Source: Acinetobacter gyllenbergii CIP 110306 = MTCC 11365 (GTDB lineage: Bacteria > Pseudomonadota > Gammaproteobacteria > Pseudomonadales > Moraxellaceae). Taken from it: a DNA stretch of 64,000 nucleotides. Within the stretch, counting starts at the first letter, position 1. Every line of letters begins with the position of its first letter. Below are positions 44,082 through 52,911 of this stretch, piece after piece. The translations under genes were made by a program, and so were the position numbers. The notes below the pieces were generated by a model. The model saw only the letters and a program-made list of their open reading frames with translations. It ran no database searches and was not told the origin of the DNA. Location: NCBI RefSeq assembly GCF_000413855.1, contig NZ_ATGG01000020.1:62001-126000 (forward strand). Direction: 5' to 3'.

Positions 44082-45278
44082 ATGGTTCATCAAGTTGATG
44101 TTGTTGTTTTAGGTGCTGGTGCATCGGGCTTGATGTTGGCTGCAGAAGCAGGCAAACGTGGGCGCTCGGTTGTAGTATTGGAAAAGGCCAATAAAGTCGG
44201 CAAAAAGATTTTGATGTCAGGTGGTGGTAAATGTAACTTTACCAATCTGGAGGTCGAACCGGCCAATTATCTGTCTGAAAACCCGCATTTCGTCATCTCA
44301 GCCTTAACCCGTTATACCAACTGGGACTTTATCGGTTTGGTCTGTGAATACGGCATTGAGTATGAAGAACGCAAACACGGGCAATTATTCACCCTCAAAG
44401 GCTCAAAAGAAATTCTGGAACTTTTACTTGCAGAATGTGACAAAGCCAAACGGGTTCAGATTCAAACCCACTGTGAAGTACAACAAGTGAAGGCTCAGGC
44501 GGATTCAAGTTTTATCATTGAAACCAGTCAAGGGACGTATCACTGTGAGTCTTTGGTGGTGGCAACTGGCGGTTTATCCATTCCCACGCTTGGTGGCTCA
44601 GGTTTTGGTTATGAACTGGCACAACAGTTCGGACACCATGTCTTCCCAACTCGTGCAGGTCTGGTTCCCTTCACCTTCTCAGACCAGTTTAAAGAAGTCA
44701 CCACCCGCTTGAGTGGCAATGCCTTAGATGCCACTTTGGTCAACGATCGTCATCAATTTACCGAAGCTTTGCTGTTTACCCATCGTGGTCTCAGTGGTCC
44801 AAGCTCACTGCAACTTTCGAACTACTGGCATGTTGGGGAAAGCTTTAAAATTGATTTCTTCCCAAGCCAAGACTTTGCACAATTTTTTAAAGATAAGAAA
44901 AAGTCACAGCCTAAAGTTCTACTACGCACCTTAATCAGTGAATTTACCGCCAAAAGTATCGTACTTGAATTACAGCAACTGATTTGGGCAGAACAAAGTG
45001 AAACGCCAATTGGCAACCTCAGTGATGTACAGCTCGAACATATTGCGGCGCAATTGCATGCCTTTACGGTAAAACCATCAGGCACGGAAGGCTATCGTAC
45101 TGCCGAAGTCACGCTCGGTGGGGTAGACACCAGCGAAGTCTCTTCCAAAACCATGGAAAGTAAAAAACAGAAAGGCCTCTATTTTATCGGTGAAGTACTC
45201 GATGTAACGGGACACTTAGGCGGCTATAACTTTCAGTGGGCATGGTCTTCTGCGCAAGCCGCAGCTCAATTCGTTTAA
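44082..45278 (+). CDS. HI0933-family (YhiN-like) FAD-binding oxidoreductase
   Basis: A flavoprotein of about 398 residues. The FAD site VVLGAGASGLMLAAEAGKRGRSVVVLEK is at residues 7-34. GGGKCNFTN near 46, GQLFTLKGSKEILELLL near 105, and GLSIPTLGGSGFGYELAQQFGH near 163 are all family signatures, as is the C-terminal GGVDTSEVSSKTMESKKQKGLYFIGEVLDVTGHLGGYNFQWAW. The reaction is unknown. The ATG at 44082 gives the standard start; the longer frame (from 43983) is not supported by the family. It has no operon partner. Confidence 0.92.
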   Translation: MVHQVDVVVLGAGASGLMLAAEAGKRGRSVVVLEKANKVGKKILMSGGGKCNFTNLEVEPANYLSENPHFVISALTRYTNWDFIGLVCEYGIEYEERKHGQLFTLKGSKEILELLLAECDKAKRVQIQTHCEVQQVKAQADSSFIIETSQGTYHCESLVVATGGLSIPTLGGSGFGYELAQQFGHHVFPTRAGLVPFTFSDQFKEVTTRLSGNALDATLVNDRHQFTEALLFTHRGLSGPSSLQLSNYWHVGESFKIDFFPSQDFAQFFKDKKKSQPKVLLRTLISEFTAKSIVLELQQLIWAEQSETPIGNLSDVQLEHIAAQLHAFTVKPSGTEGYRTAEVTLGGVDTSEVSSKTMESKKQKGLYFIGEVLDVTGHLGGYNFQWAWSSAQAAAQFV

Positions 45279-45318
45279 TGCAATCTCATACTGCGGGCTT
45301 AATTCGGTATAGCCCGCT

Positions 45319-45498
45319 TCAGTTACGTTGCTCGGAAGAATTTGCCGCTTCTGAAGTTGTGATGTGCTGCGTACTTTCAATACTTTTCTCTTTCGAAGAG
45401 TTTGATTTAGCAACCACAAACTTATAAGCACTCGCCAAGAATCCAACCGTAATCCCTGCAATAATAATCGGTGCGAATACTCGATTTGGCCTCTTCAT
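45319..45498 (-). CDS. Small single-pass membrane protein (59 aa)
   Basis: A frame of 59 codons (MKRPNRVFAPIIIAGITVG...SSEQRN) that is too short for many gene callers. Signals that it is real: an ideal AGGAG 6 bases before the ATG, a basic N-terminus (KRPNR), one hydrophobic helix (APIIIAGITVGFLASAY) and a polar serine- and glutamate-rich tail, as in small membrane-anchored proteins. The stop is TGA at 45319. It lies between the HI0933 gene (convergent) and the mechanosensitive channel gene. Function unknown. Confidence 0.6.
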   Translation of the reverse strand: MKRPNRVFAPIIIAGITVGFLASAYKFVVAKSNSSKEKSIESTQHITTSEAANSSEQRN

Positions 45499-45650
45499 TT
45501 CATTCTCCTATCGACTTTTTATTTAGAGACTATTGATACTTGAGCGATAAATGAATTGCTTTTGAGGTCAAATTTTTTCATTAAAGCCTTTGAACCCGCT
45601 TAAAACACCCGATTACAATCCCAAATAACACTCAATAGCGCTGATACAAA

Positions 45651-45679
45651 CAAAACGACCACCCTGCTTAGAGTGGTCG
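45651..45679 (-). terminator. Stem-loop after the mechanosensitive channel gene
   Basis: CGACCAC/GTGGTCG stem (45656-45662, 45673-45679) with a 10-base loop. On the minus strand GTTTTG follows. It lies 32 bases past the channel stop codon. Confidence 0.65.
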
Positions 45680-45710
45680 AATTGATCAAAAAAATCAAAG
45701 ATTATTTTTT

Positions 45711-47306
45711 CTATTCATCCGAATACGGCGGTGTTGGTGGCGTCGGATTGACTGTATTGGTGGATGTTGGTGCCGTTGGACTCACAGGATTTGTTGGCGT
45801 AACTTCTTCCTTATGTAAAGGATTCGGTTGTTTTGCTTCAGCTTTGGCTTTATCCAGCAAATCGCTGAGTAAACGTTCCGCAGGTTGTCGTCCACCTAAA
45901 CCAAAGGCCAAGGCAAACGCCACAGCAACTGAGCCAAGTGTTAAACCGAAAGCCAAATTCACAATCGAATCCGCAATGCCCATGGCTTTTAAGCCCATTG
46001 CAATCACTAAGCCCATAATGAGAATACGGACCAGATTCGCCAACCAGCGTGAGCTGTTGTATTCACCACGTTGAACAATATTGGCAACCACATTGGCCAA
46101 CCAGAAGCCGATCACCAGAATCACAGCACCAAGCAAGATACTGGCACCGAACTGGATAAACATCGCAATCAGTACACTGACCTGCTCTAAGCCAAGTCGG
46201 TTTGCCGCTTCTGAAACCGCAAATAACATGGTAAAGAAAACAATGAGATAACCAACCACATCAGACACACGGGTTTGTCCCAAGAAGCGTTGTAAATCCA
46301 GCTTCATCGGGATTTCATCCACCCCGGCCCCAGAAATCAATTCAGCCACTAAACGTCCCACAAAACGCGACACGATATAGGCCACAATCAAGATCAAACC
46401 TGCTGCAATAATTTGTGGTATTGCATACATGATTTGATTCAGCATGGCGGTTGCAGGTTGAGAAATCGCTTGGATACCCAGTGCTTCAAAGGCCACAATT
46501 AAGGTGGTGATAATAATAATGGCAAAGACGAATGAACCTAAGAATTTGGCCACATTGGAGTTTTTAAATAAGCCAACTTTTTCTGCTTGTGCTTGTAGAC
46601 CAAGACTATTACTGAGTCCCTCGACAATGCCACGAACAATTTTCGCCAGAATATATCCCACGAAAATAATGACAGCGGTGATGAACAGATTCGGTAGATA
46701 AGCAATCGCTTCATTCACCATATTCTGGACAGGGATCAATAAGCCCGTTAGACCAAGAATAGATAAAACAATTGGTAAGAACAGTAATAACACCAACCAA
46801 TAAAAAATCTCACCGATATTGGTACTGAGTGAACTGACACCGACTTCATTACTGAGCTTTTCATCCAGTTCCGTTCTGGCAAGCACATTGGTCAACCCCG
46901 CACGAACCAAACGTGCTACGATCCAACCAATAAAGCCCACCACGACTGCTGCCAGCAAGTTCGGAATGTAGGCCAACACACGACCCACCATATTGCTGAA
47001 TGGATCACTGACCCCACTGATATTTAAAACATTCAGTGCGCCAACGACAGCAAGAATCATCACAAACCAGAACACCAGTTTGGAGACCAGATTTTCGATA
47101 TTTGGGGTACGGCCTGTGGCAGAAGACAATTTATGATTGGTATCAAGTTTTTGCAGTAATTTTTTCACACCTGCTGCAATCACTAAAGCAACAATCCATC
47201 CCACCAATAGGATGACAACTGCAGCAAAAATAGGATGAAACTGATCCCAATAATACATTGCATCAAATCCTCCTCGATTGGAGGGGTCATTAAAAAATTC
47301 ATTCAT
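45711..47306 (-). CDS. Mechanosensitive ion channel family protein (CmpX-like)
   Basis: An inner-membrane channel of about 531 residues. It contains four or more repeats of the conserved TM-helix unit, each with the pattern NLLAAVVVGFIGWIVARLVRAGL or FITAVIIFVGYILAKIVRGIV, followed near the C-terminus by the MscS-type segment LTLGSVAVAFALAFGLGGRQ. This combination is that of CmpX/YnaI-type proteins. The tail is low-complexity and rich in P, T and N (VTPTNPVSPTAPTSTNTVNP). Role: release of osmolytes under hypo-osmotic stress or modulation of cell-surface signalling (family-level). The ATG at 47306 has AAGGA 8 bases upstream; the extension to 47396 is discarded. Confidence 0.88.
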   Translation of the reverse strand: MNEFFNDPSNRGGFDAMYYWDQFHPIFAAVVILLVGWIVALVIAAGVKKLLQKLDTNHKLSSATGRTPNIENLVSKLVFWFVMILAVVGALNVLNISGVSDPFSNMVGRVLAYIPNLLAAVVVGFIGWIVARLVRAGLTNVLARTELDEKLSNEVGVSSLSTNIGEIFYWLVLLLFLPIVLSILGLTGLLIPVQNMVNEAIAYLPNLFITAVIIFVGYILAKIVRGIVEGLSNSLGLQAQAEKVGLFKNSNVAKFLGSFVFAIIIITTLIVAFEALGIQAISQPATAMLNQIMYAIPQIIAAGLILIVAYIVSRFVGRLVAELISGAGVDEIPMKLDLQRFLGQTRVSDVVGYLIVFFTMLFAVSEAANRLGLEQVSVLIAMFIQFGASILLGAVILVIGFWLANVVANIVQRGEYNSSRWLANLVRILIMGLVIAMGLKAMGIADSIVNLAFGLTLGSVAVAFALAFGLGGRQPAERLLSDLLDKAKAEAKQPNPLHKEEVTPTNPVSPTAPTSTNTVNPTPPTPPYSDE

Positions 47307-47468
47307 GTTGTTATCCTTATATTGTGTTTTAAATCTTGATACACATCCACCCAAGAACGTTCTGCAATAAAGAACATGATTTATGGATGCTTCCACCTTA
47401 GTTTTTGTCTATTTTCCAATCAATCAATGGCATCACTAATACAACAAAAAGGTCTCATAATTTTGCAA

Positions 47469-47500
47469 AAAAGCCCATTGATTCACATCAATGAGCTTTA
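47469..47500. terminator. Stem-loop after the small membrane protein gene
   Basis: Arms AAAGCcCATTGA and TCAATGaGCTTT (lower case marks a mismatched pair) around TTCACA. It lies 35 bases past the stop of the minus-strand gene at 47535, and T run on the minus strand is TTTTTT. Confidence 0.65.
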
Positions 47501-47534
47501 TGATGAATAGGTTTTGGTCTAAAGATATGCTTGC

Positions 47535-47735
47535 TTAAACATTCAGAATAGCCGACTGCATATGTGCCATTGTCACTTGAGCAGTTGGATTGGCTGAATG
47601 ATCAGCAACCATATAAACAAGTAATGCAATCAGGAAGATTCCCACCATAATCAAAATATAAACGGGCAATCTTCTCTTTTTGGTAATTTCTTCTTTGCTG
47701 GCCACATGAGGCTGTGGCTTACTAAAATCATGCAT
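47535..47735 (-). CDS. Small single-pass membrane protein (66 aa)
   Basis: An unrecognised protein with a polar N-terminus (MHDFSKPQPHVASKEEITKKRR), one transmembrane helix (LPVYILIMVGIFLIALLVYMV) and a short polar tail. The ATG at 47735 is preceded by GAGGG 8 bases away. An upstream ATG (47750) or TTG (47765) is possible but adds a segment with poor ribosome binding. It is a single gene with its own stem-loop. Confidence 0.6.
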   Translation of the reverse strand: MHDFSKPQPHVASKEEITKKRRLPVYILIMVGIFLIALLVYMVADHSANPTAQVTMAHMQSAILNV

Positions 47736-47939
47736 GATAGCAGCCCTCATCCTTTTACTTTTCAAGTTTTATATTAGCAACACCGACTGTTGCATTGTGT
47801 GAAAAAGCTTCGGACTATCGTTGCACGGGTTGCAGAACTCTACTTTTCATTGGTCTTCTTTTTGTTTAAAATATAGGCGGTTTTAGAATGGGTTAAAATA
47901 AGCTATAATACGCGCCTCATTTCTCAACCGTTCTGCTTT

Positions 47940-48362
47940 ATGTCCTATAGCCAACAAAGCATCTCCCTCGAATTAGACACTGATGTCACCCATCAATGTT
48001 TTTTACATCACACACGCGATGAACATTTGATTGGAATTATTGAGTTCAATAAGCCGAGCTATATCTTAAAATGGGGCGATTTAGAGTACTTCCGTCGTCG
48101 TACCGAAGAATTTTCGGTGATGCCTTTGCCCGACTGTATCAATGCCATGATTGTCGATATTCGCAATGTACAACCGTTTCTGGATAATGAGGTGCCTATT
48201 CTGCCATGGCGTCTACTAGAAGAAGATTGTCCAGTACGTCTGGTCGTCCCACAGGATCGCTTGGAACACTATATCGGCTTGTTCGAACCGACGTGGTTAA
48301 CCACCGATGTCGACACCGCCATTCAAGAAATTCGTGAATTTATGGATATGTTTGTACATTAA
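47940..48362 (+). CDS. Unknown cytosolic protein (140 aa)
   Basis: No signal peptide and no membrane segment. The sequence is mixed alpha/beta and acidic: CFLHHTRDEHLIGIIEFNKPSYILKWGDLEYFRRR, then DCINAMIVDIRNVQPFLDNEVPILPW, VRLVVPQDRLEHYIGLFEPTWLTTDVDTAIQEIREFM. This layout, with a central beta strand ending in an acidic turn and a late helix, resembles STAS-like or SpoIIAA-like proteins ('VDxRxV' strand), but the match is too loose to name. It faces the convergent 108-aa membrane-protein gene. Confidence 0.55.
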   Translation: MSYSQQSISLELDTDVTHQCFLHHTRDEHLIGIIEFNKPSYILKWGDLEYFRRRTEEFSVMPLPDCINAMIVDIRNVQPFLDNEVPILPWRLLEEDCPVRLVVPQDRLEHYIGLFEPTWLTTDVDTAIQEIREFMDMFVH

Positions 48363-48395
48363 GACGATCAAGCACAACATCGTATTTTATTGCGT

Positions 48396-48722
48396 TTAAC
48401 TGCCCGAAAAAAACAATAACAAGATAAATATCACGGTGGAAGCATGTAAACCCATAGCCCAATTTGCCGGAGACACATCCACATTGGGCTGTTTATGATA
48501 AATCACCCAAAGATACAGTGCACAAAGAAAAAACCATAAACTATATGCCGCAACAACCAATAAGGTCAGCCCGACCATGATATTTCGACCTAAATCGCCC
48601 CACCCACCAACGGAGGTCGTCGTATAACTGTAGATGAGTAAAATGCTCATGATGAGCATTCCTACAAAAAAAGCGATATAAGGAACTTTGCCAATTGCCT
48701 TTTTTCCGACTTGCTCCTCCAT
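48396..48722 (-). CDS. Small membrane protein of unknown function (108 aa)
   Basis: Three hydrophobic segments: VPYIAFFVGMLIMSILLIYSYT, NIMVGLTLLVVAAYSLWFFLCALYLWVIYH and WAMGLHASTVIFILLLFFSG. A KQPNVDVSPANW loop separates the last two. No family recognised. The ATG at 48722 is preceded by AAGGA 10 bases away; the longer frame reaches back over the end of fpr and is rejected. It follows fpr by 55 bases and may be co-transcribed with it. Confidence 0.6.
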   Translation of the reverse strand: MEEQVGKKAIGKVPYIAFFVGMLIMSILLIYSYTTTSVGGWGDLGRNIMVGLTLLVVAAYSLWFFLCALYLWVIYHKQPNVDVSPANWAMGLHASTVIFILLLFFSGS

Positions 48723-48777
48723 CCTATTCTTTTTCCTTATTCTTATTAAAACAACTAAAAGTGATGATGTATTTGCT

Positions 48778-49539
48778 TTACCAATAATTCTCGACTGCAA
48801 TATTGCCTTCACCACGACGATTCATAATGAGACCACGTTGCTTCAGCGCTTCTTTGGTATCTTCCACCATTTGTGGATTACCACATAACATCACATGACT
48901 ACCGTCTCGGTTAAAAGACAGTCCTGCTGCTTTTTCTAATTCACCATTGCCAATTAAAACAGGCAAACGATCATGCAGAGCGGCATTCGGATCACGAGTA
49001 ATAATTGGAATAAACTTAAAGCCGGTATGCCCTTCGCCAAATAAGTCGGCAATCTCTTGAATACGCTCGACATAAGCCAACTCAGATTCCGTACGGACGC
49101 TGTACACCAAATTAATCTGCTGGTATTTATTCCACGTTTCAAAGTCTTGTAACATCGACAAAAACGGTGCCAGTCCTGTCCCTGTTCCCAATAACCATAA
49201 ATCTTGTGGTAAAGGTTGCTGATAACGTGCCAGCGTTAGATAGCCATAGGAAATTTTTTCCAGATACAACTCATCCCCAACTTTGAGGTGTTGCAGATTC
49301 GAGGTAAAAGCACCATCAGGCACAACGATTGAAAAGAATTCTAAAGTTTCATCAAAAGGTGAAGAAACCACAGAATAGGCACGTACCACCAATTCTCCCT
49401 CAACCATTAAACCAATACGGGCAAATTGCCCTGCGGTAAATTTGAAATGTGCTGGACGGGTCATGGTGAAGCTAAAAAGATTATGAGTCCAACGGTGTAC
49501 AGATAAAACCTTTTCTACGCTAAATTTTTCAATTGACAT
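48778..49539 (-). CDS. fpr: Ferredoxin--NADP(+) reductase
   Basis: An FAD flavoenzyme of 253 residues that moves electrons between NADPH and ferredoxin or flavodoxin, supplying Fe-S and oxidative-stress functions. The FAD motif RAYSVVSSP is near residue 53, the NADP site GTGTGLAPFLSML near 117, and LCGNPQMVEDTKEAL near 218. The C-terminus NIAVENYW is the typical aromatic end of bacterial Fpr. It is divergent from a LysR regulator 84 bases away, the same arrangement as fpr-finR in Pseudomonas, where FinR activates fpr under redox stress. That regulation is inferred from context. Confidence 0.92.
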   Translation of the reverse strand: MSIEKFSVEKVLSVHRWTHNLFSFTMTRPAHFKFTAGQFARIGLMVEGELVVRAYSVVSSPFDETLEFFSIVVPDGAFTSNLQHLKVGDELYLEKISYGYLTLARYQQPLPQDLWLLGTGTGLAPFLSMLQDFETWNKYQQINLVYSVRTESELAYVERIQEIADLFGEGHTGFKFIPIITRDPNAALHDRLPVLIGNGELEKAAGLSFNRDGSHVMLCGNPQMVEDTKEALKQRGLIMNRRGEGNIAVENYW

Positions 49540-49623
49540 GATGAGAACGTGGCACGAAACAGTGCGCTCATGTTAGCATGATCGAATAATTGATGGATAC
49601 TCAAAACATTAAGGCTATTTAAC

Positions 49624-50508
49624 ATGCGCATGACATTACGCCAGTTGGCTGTTTTTGTGGCGGTCGCTCAGGAAGGAACGGTTACCAAAGCGAGCGATGC
49701 TGTCCGACTCACACAAAGTGCGGCAAGTATGGCCTTAGCTGATTTAGAAGATGGTCTGGGCGCACCGCTGTTTGACCGTTTAGGTAAACGATTACAACTC
49801 AATGATTTGGGACGTTTTTTACTCCCACAAGCCTTAGAAATTTTAGGTCGCTGTGAGTCTTTTGAACAAGCTGCTAAAGGTGAACTTCAAAGCATTGACT
49901 TACGTTTAGGTGCCACTCTTACGATTAGTGACTATTTAATGCCAGATTTGATGGCTGACTTTTTACAACGTCATCCACAAGCACATTTGCAACTGCAAGT
50001 GGGCAATACCCGTCAAATGATTGAAGCAGTCAATCAGTTCCAATTGGATCTTGCCTTGATTGAAGGTTCTTGTCATTTACCTCAACTGCAATGTATCCAT
50101 TGGCGTGATGATGAGCTCGCTGTATGTTGTGCGCCTGATCATCCCTTAGCACAACTGAATCGCCCAATCAGCCCAACCGATTTTCTAGATGTGGAATGGA
50201 TTTTACGTGAGGAAGGTTCAGGTACACGTGAAGTGTTTGATAATGCAATTTTGCAAGATCTGCCCGATGCCAATATCCGTTTAACTTTGGGGCATAATGA
50301 AGCGATCTTAAAAATTGTCGCAGGTGGTTTAGGCATGTCCTGCGTGTCACGACTCGCGATTGAACCGCTTCAAGAGAAAGGTCAGCTGGTAATCTTGGAT
50401 ACTCCATTCTGGCAATTAACCCGCCCGCTCTATATGTTAGTGCACCGTCAAAAGTATCAAGGACCAGGTTTAAAAGCCTTTTTGCAGTTCTGTGAAAATA
50501 AAGTTTAA
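49624..50508 (+). CDS. LysR-family transcriptional regulator (FinR-like)
   Basis: A LysR-type DNA-binding activator of 294 residues. The N-terminal winged helix-turn-helix is at residues 3-62 (LRQLAVFVAVAQEGTVTKASDAVRLTQSAASMALADLEDGLGAPLFDR). The effector domain follows with LRLGATLTISDYLMPDLMADFL and LREEGSGTREVFDNAI. An AAGG lies 9 bases before the ATG. It is divergent from fpr, matching the fpr-finR organisation of Pseudomonas, so redox or iron-stress control of fpr is likely. LysR proteins bind T-N11-A sites; none was pinned down by eye in the 84-base gap. Confidence 0.9.
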   Translation: MRMTLRQLAVFVAVAQEGTVTKASDAVRLTQSAASMALADLEDGLGAPLFDRLGKRLQLNDLGRFLLPQALEILGRCESFEQAAKGELQSIDLRLGATLTISDYLMPDLMADFLQRHPQAHLQLQVGNTRQMIEAVNQFQLDLALIEGSCHLPQLQCIHWRDDELAVCCAPDHPLAQLNRPISPTDFLDVEWILREEGSGTREVFDNAILQDLPDANIRLTLGHNEAILKIVAGGLGMSCVSRLAIEPLQEKGQLVILDTPFWQLTRPLYMLVHRQKYQGPGLKAFLQFCENKV

Positions 50509-50521
50509 TTGTTTTGAAAAT

Positions 50522-50551
50522 AAAAAACGCTTCTAGTCAGAAGCGTTTTTT
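50522..50551. terminator. Bidirectional terminator
   Basis: AAAAACGCTTCT (starting at 50523) pairs with AGAAGCGTTTTT around a short loop. It lies between the convergent LysR and TonB-receptor stop codons. Confidence 0.9.
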
Positions 50552-50564
50552 ATTGCATGTATGA

Positions 50565-52742
50565 TTAGAAGTCGAAGCTGACACCCAATTTATAGGTACG
50601 GCCTGCGCCTACTGTGGTAAAGCCACTGGTAAACACGCCATCCCAATATTTTTTATCTGCAACATTATCAACATTGGCACGGAAAGTTGTATTGACCCCA
50701 CCGAGTTTGGTCGCATATTTCGCACCTAAATCAACCAGCGTATAATCAGGTAACTTGAGTGTGTTATCAGCCGTTAAATATTGCTCATCAACATAAGTCG
50801 CAAAGGCATTCACGCTTAATCCTTCAACAAATGGGATTTGATAATCTACACCCACACCTGCTGTGAACTCAGGCGTCCCCTCAATGGTTTTACCTGAAAG
50901 ATTCACACCACTTGAAATCGCTTTTGTATATTCAGTATCAATGTATGCCAAGTTACCGTAAACAATCAGATCTTCAGTGACTTTACCCGAAAAGCCGTAT
51001 TCAACCCCTTTCGATTCAGTCTTCGCACCATCAGTCGTGATTTGGGTAATTTTTGCATCATTTGGATCACGGTAGGTTGAGTCCGTCAGCGTACTTGGCT
51101 TTTTAATTTGATAAAGTGCTAAGGTATGTAACCAACGCTCGCCTTGATATTTAGCACCCACTTCATATTGCTTACTTTCAAATGGTGCAAAAGTTTTATT
51201 ATAGTTCGCATCAGTTTCTACACTTACCCTTGCCCCTCTCACCAAACCTTCCACATAGCTGGCATAGAATGAGGTTTCTTCACCAAAAGGTTTCACAACA
51301 ATGGCTACACTTGGAGATAACTTATCATCTTTCAATGGTGGTGCATTCGTCGCGAGAGCCTTTAGATTCATATCTTGATAGCGCACGCCTAGAATGAACT
51401 GTAGCTTATCATCCAGCATGGAAATCTGATCACTCAAACTATAGCTGACATATACATCATCGGCTGTAGGAATAATTTCAGGCCATGTATTCGGCATATG
51501 CCCTTCATTGCTTGGATTGTAAATATTGGTTGGGAAATAAACCTCTGTTGCCCCCCGCCCTTTATGTTGGCTGTATTTACGTTTGAGATAATCCGCACGG
51601 AATGCCAACGTATGAGAAATATCACCCGTGAAAATTTGACCTTCTAAACCCGCATTAAAAGTCGTGTTATGTTCCTTTGAACCGACACGATAATATTGTG
51701 CCAGTGCATCACCATTCGCCCCAATCAAAGCAGGATTATTCATTCCCATTGAGTTGGCTGGCAGGTCACGTACAATCATACGTGTCCCAAATAAATGTCC
51801 ACGATACTCACGTTCATTAAAACCTGCACCTGCAAAGGCTTTTAAATTCGGTAAAAGCTTATATTCCCCAGATAGTCCCACGTAATTGGCACTTTGCATG
51901 CCTTCTAAATGTGGAAAATAATTCAATTTGCCATCTGGCGCAGCTAAAACACGTTTCAACGTTGAAAAAGAGATCATAGCCGGTGAACCACCATCACGAC
52001 TATCACGTGTGGTATAGGCATCAAAATTAATTTTGGCTTGATCCGTGGTGTAGTCGAGAGCCAATACCGCTGCGGTATTTTTATCTTCTAAACCATCAAC
52101 AATGTGTTCACCTTGTCCATAAGTCGCACTGACGCGTGCTCCGAACTCCTTGTTTTCACCAAAACGGCGTGCCACATCAAAACCTGATTTGTAATAGCCG
52201 CCATCTTCATACATGGCCGAAACTTGGGTCAAATCTCGATCGGCACGTTTGGTGGTTGCCATCACCACACCACCAACACTACCGCCTGGGGCCATCCCTG
52301 CAATCAACGCATTTGGCCCTTTGAGTACACTGGCAGAGCTTAAAATATCAGTCGGGGTACGACCACTTGGTGACATGCCATAAGAACCATTGATATTGGC
52401 ATCTTCCCATGTTACTGGAAAACCACGGATCATAAAGTTTTCGTTTAAATGGCCACTGTTGGTGGTGGTACGAATACTTGGGTCATTTTTAAGAATGCCC
52501 GCAATCGAGTCAGCTTGTTTATCTTTAATCGCCTGCTCGGTATAAGACTGGATACTAAAGGGTGTATCCAATACCGCTTTCTCACCGAGTATCCCTAAGC
52601 TGGCATCTTTTTTAAGTTTGCCTGTCGCATCCGTTTCTTGTGAATCAGCTTTTACGGTAATGGTTGGTAAAACTGTGCTGTCATCAGCAAGCGCGAACAT
52701 TGGCAAAGCAATAAGAGATAAAAATAAGATATTCTTTTTCAC
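50565..52742 (-). CDS. TonB-dependent siderophore receptor
   Basis: An outer-membrane receptor of about 725 residues. A signal peptide (VKKNILFLSLIALPMFALAD) is followed by a TonB-box-like VLPTITVKAD, a plug domain (FSIQSYTEQAIKDKQADSIAGILKNDPSIR...FMIRGFPV) and a 22-stranded barrel rich in aromatic strands, ending in YKLGVSFDF with the C-terminal phenylalanine required for outer-membrane insertion. The GTG at 52742 is favoured as start (GGGG 9 bases upstream). A Fur-box-like palindrome lies about 52 bases upstream of it, so iron repression is likely. No siderophore biosynthesis genes are adjacent, so it may take up xenosiderophores; the ligand is unknown. Confidence 0.92.
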   Translation of the reverse strand: MKKNILFLSLIALPMFALADDSTVLPTITVKADSQETDATGKLKKDASLGILGEKAVLDTPFSIQSYTEQAIKDKQADSIAGILKNDPSIRTTTNSGHLNENFMIRGFPVTWEDANINGSYGMSPSGRTPTDILSSASVLKGPNALIAGMAPGGSVGGVVMATTKRADRDLTQVSAMYEDGGYYKSGFDVARRFGENKEFGARVSATYGQGEHIVDGLEDKNTAAVLALDYTTDQAKINFDAYTTRDSRDGGSPAMISFSTLKRVLAAPDGKLNYFPHLEGMQSANYVGLSGEYKLLPNLKAFAGAGFNEREYRGHLFGTRMIVRDLPANSMGMNNPALIGANGDALAQYYRVGSKEHNTTFNAGLEGQIFTGDISHTLAFRADYLKRKYSQHKGRGATEVYFPTNIYNPSNEGHMPNTWPEIIPTADDVYVSYSLSDQISMLDDKLQFILGVRYQDMNLKALATNAPPLKDDKLSPSVAIVVKPFGEETSFYASYVEGLVRGARVSVETDANYNKTFAPFESKQYEVGAKYQGERWLHTLALYQIKKPSTLTDSTYRDPNDAKITQITTDGAKTESKGVEYGFSGKVTEDLIVYGNLAYIDTEYTKAISSGVNLSGKTIEGTPEFTAGVGVDYQIPFVEGLSVNAFATYVDEQYLTADNTLKLPDYTLVDLGAKYATKLGGVNTTFRANVDNVADKKYWDGVFTSGFTTVGAGRTYKLGVSFDF

Positions 52743-52793
52743 GTGATCAAACCCCGATAAAAATTTGACCACAGTATATAAGATAAATTAACA

Positions 52794-52812
52794 AATGATA
52801 ATAAAAATCATT
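52794..52812 (-). promoter_or_regulatory. Fur-box-like operator of the TonB receptor
   Basis: AATGATAATAAAAATCATT has an ATGAT/ATCAT inverted repeat around a 7-base AT-rich centre, which matches a large part of the Fur consensus. It is 52-70 bases before the receptor start. Moderate confidence. Confidence 0.55.
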
Positions 52813-52911
52813 AACAAAATAATTACCATTCATTTAGTCAATCTGAAAGTCTTATCATGAGAATCCAAATAAATAAGCTCTCACCTCGTTATTGGATAGT
52901 ATATCTTGCCT

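Noticed and set aside
45216..45461. 81-codon minus-strand frame overlapping the end of the HI0933 gene
   Set aside because: Overlaps the flavoprotein coding region and lacks a ribosome binding site; the 59-codon frame at 45319-45498, in a different frame, is the better candidate.
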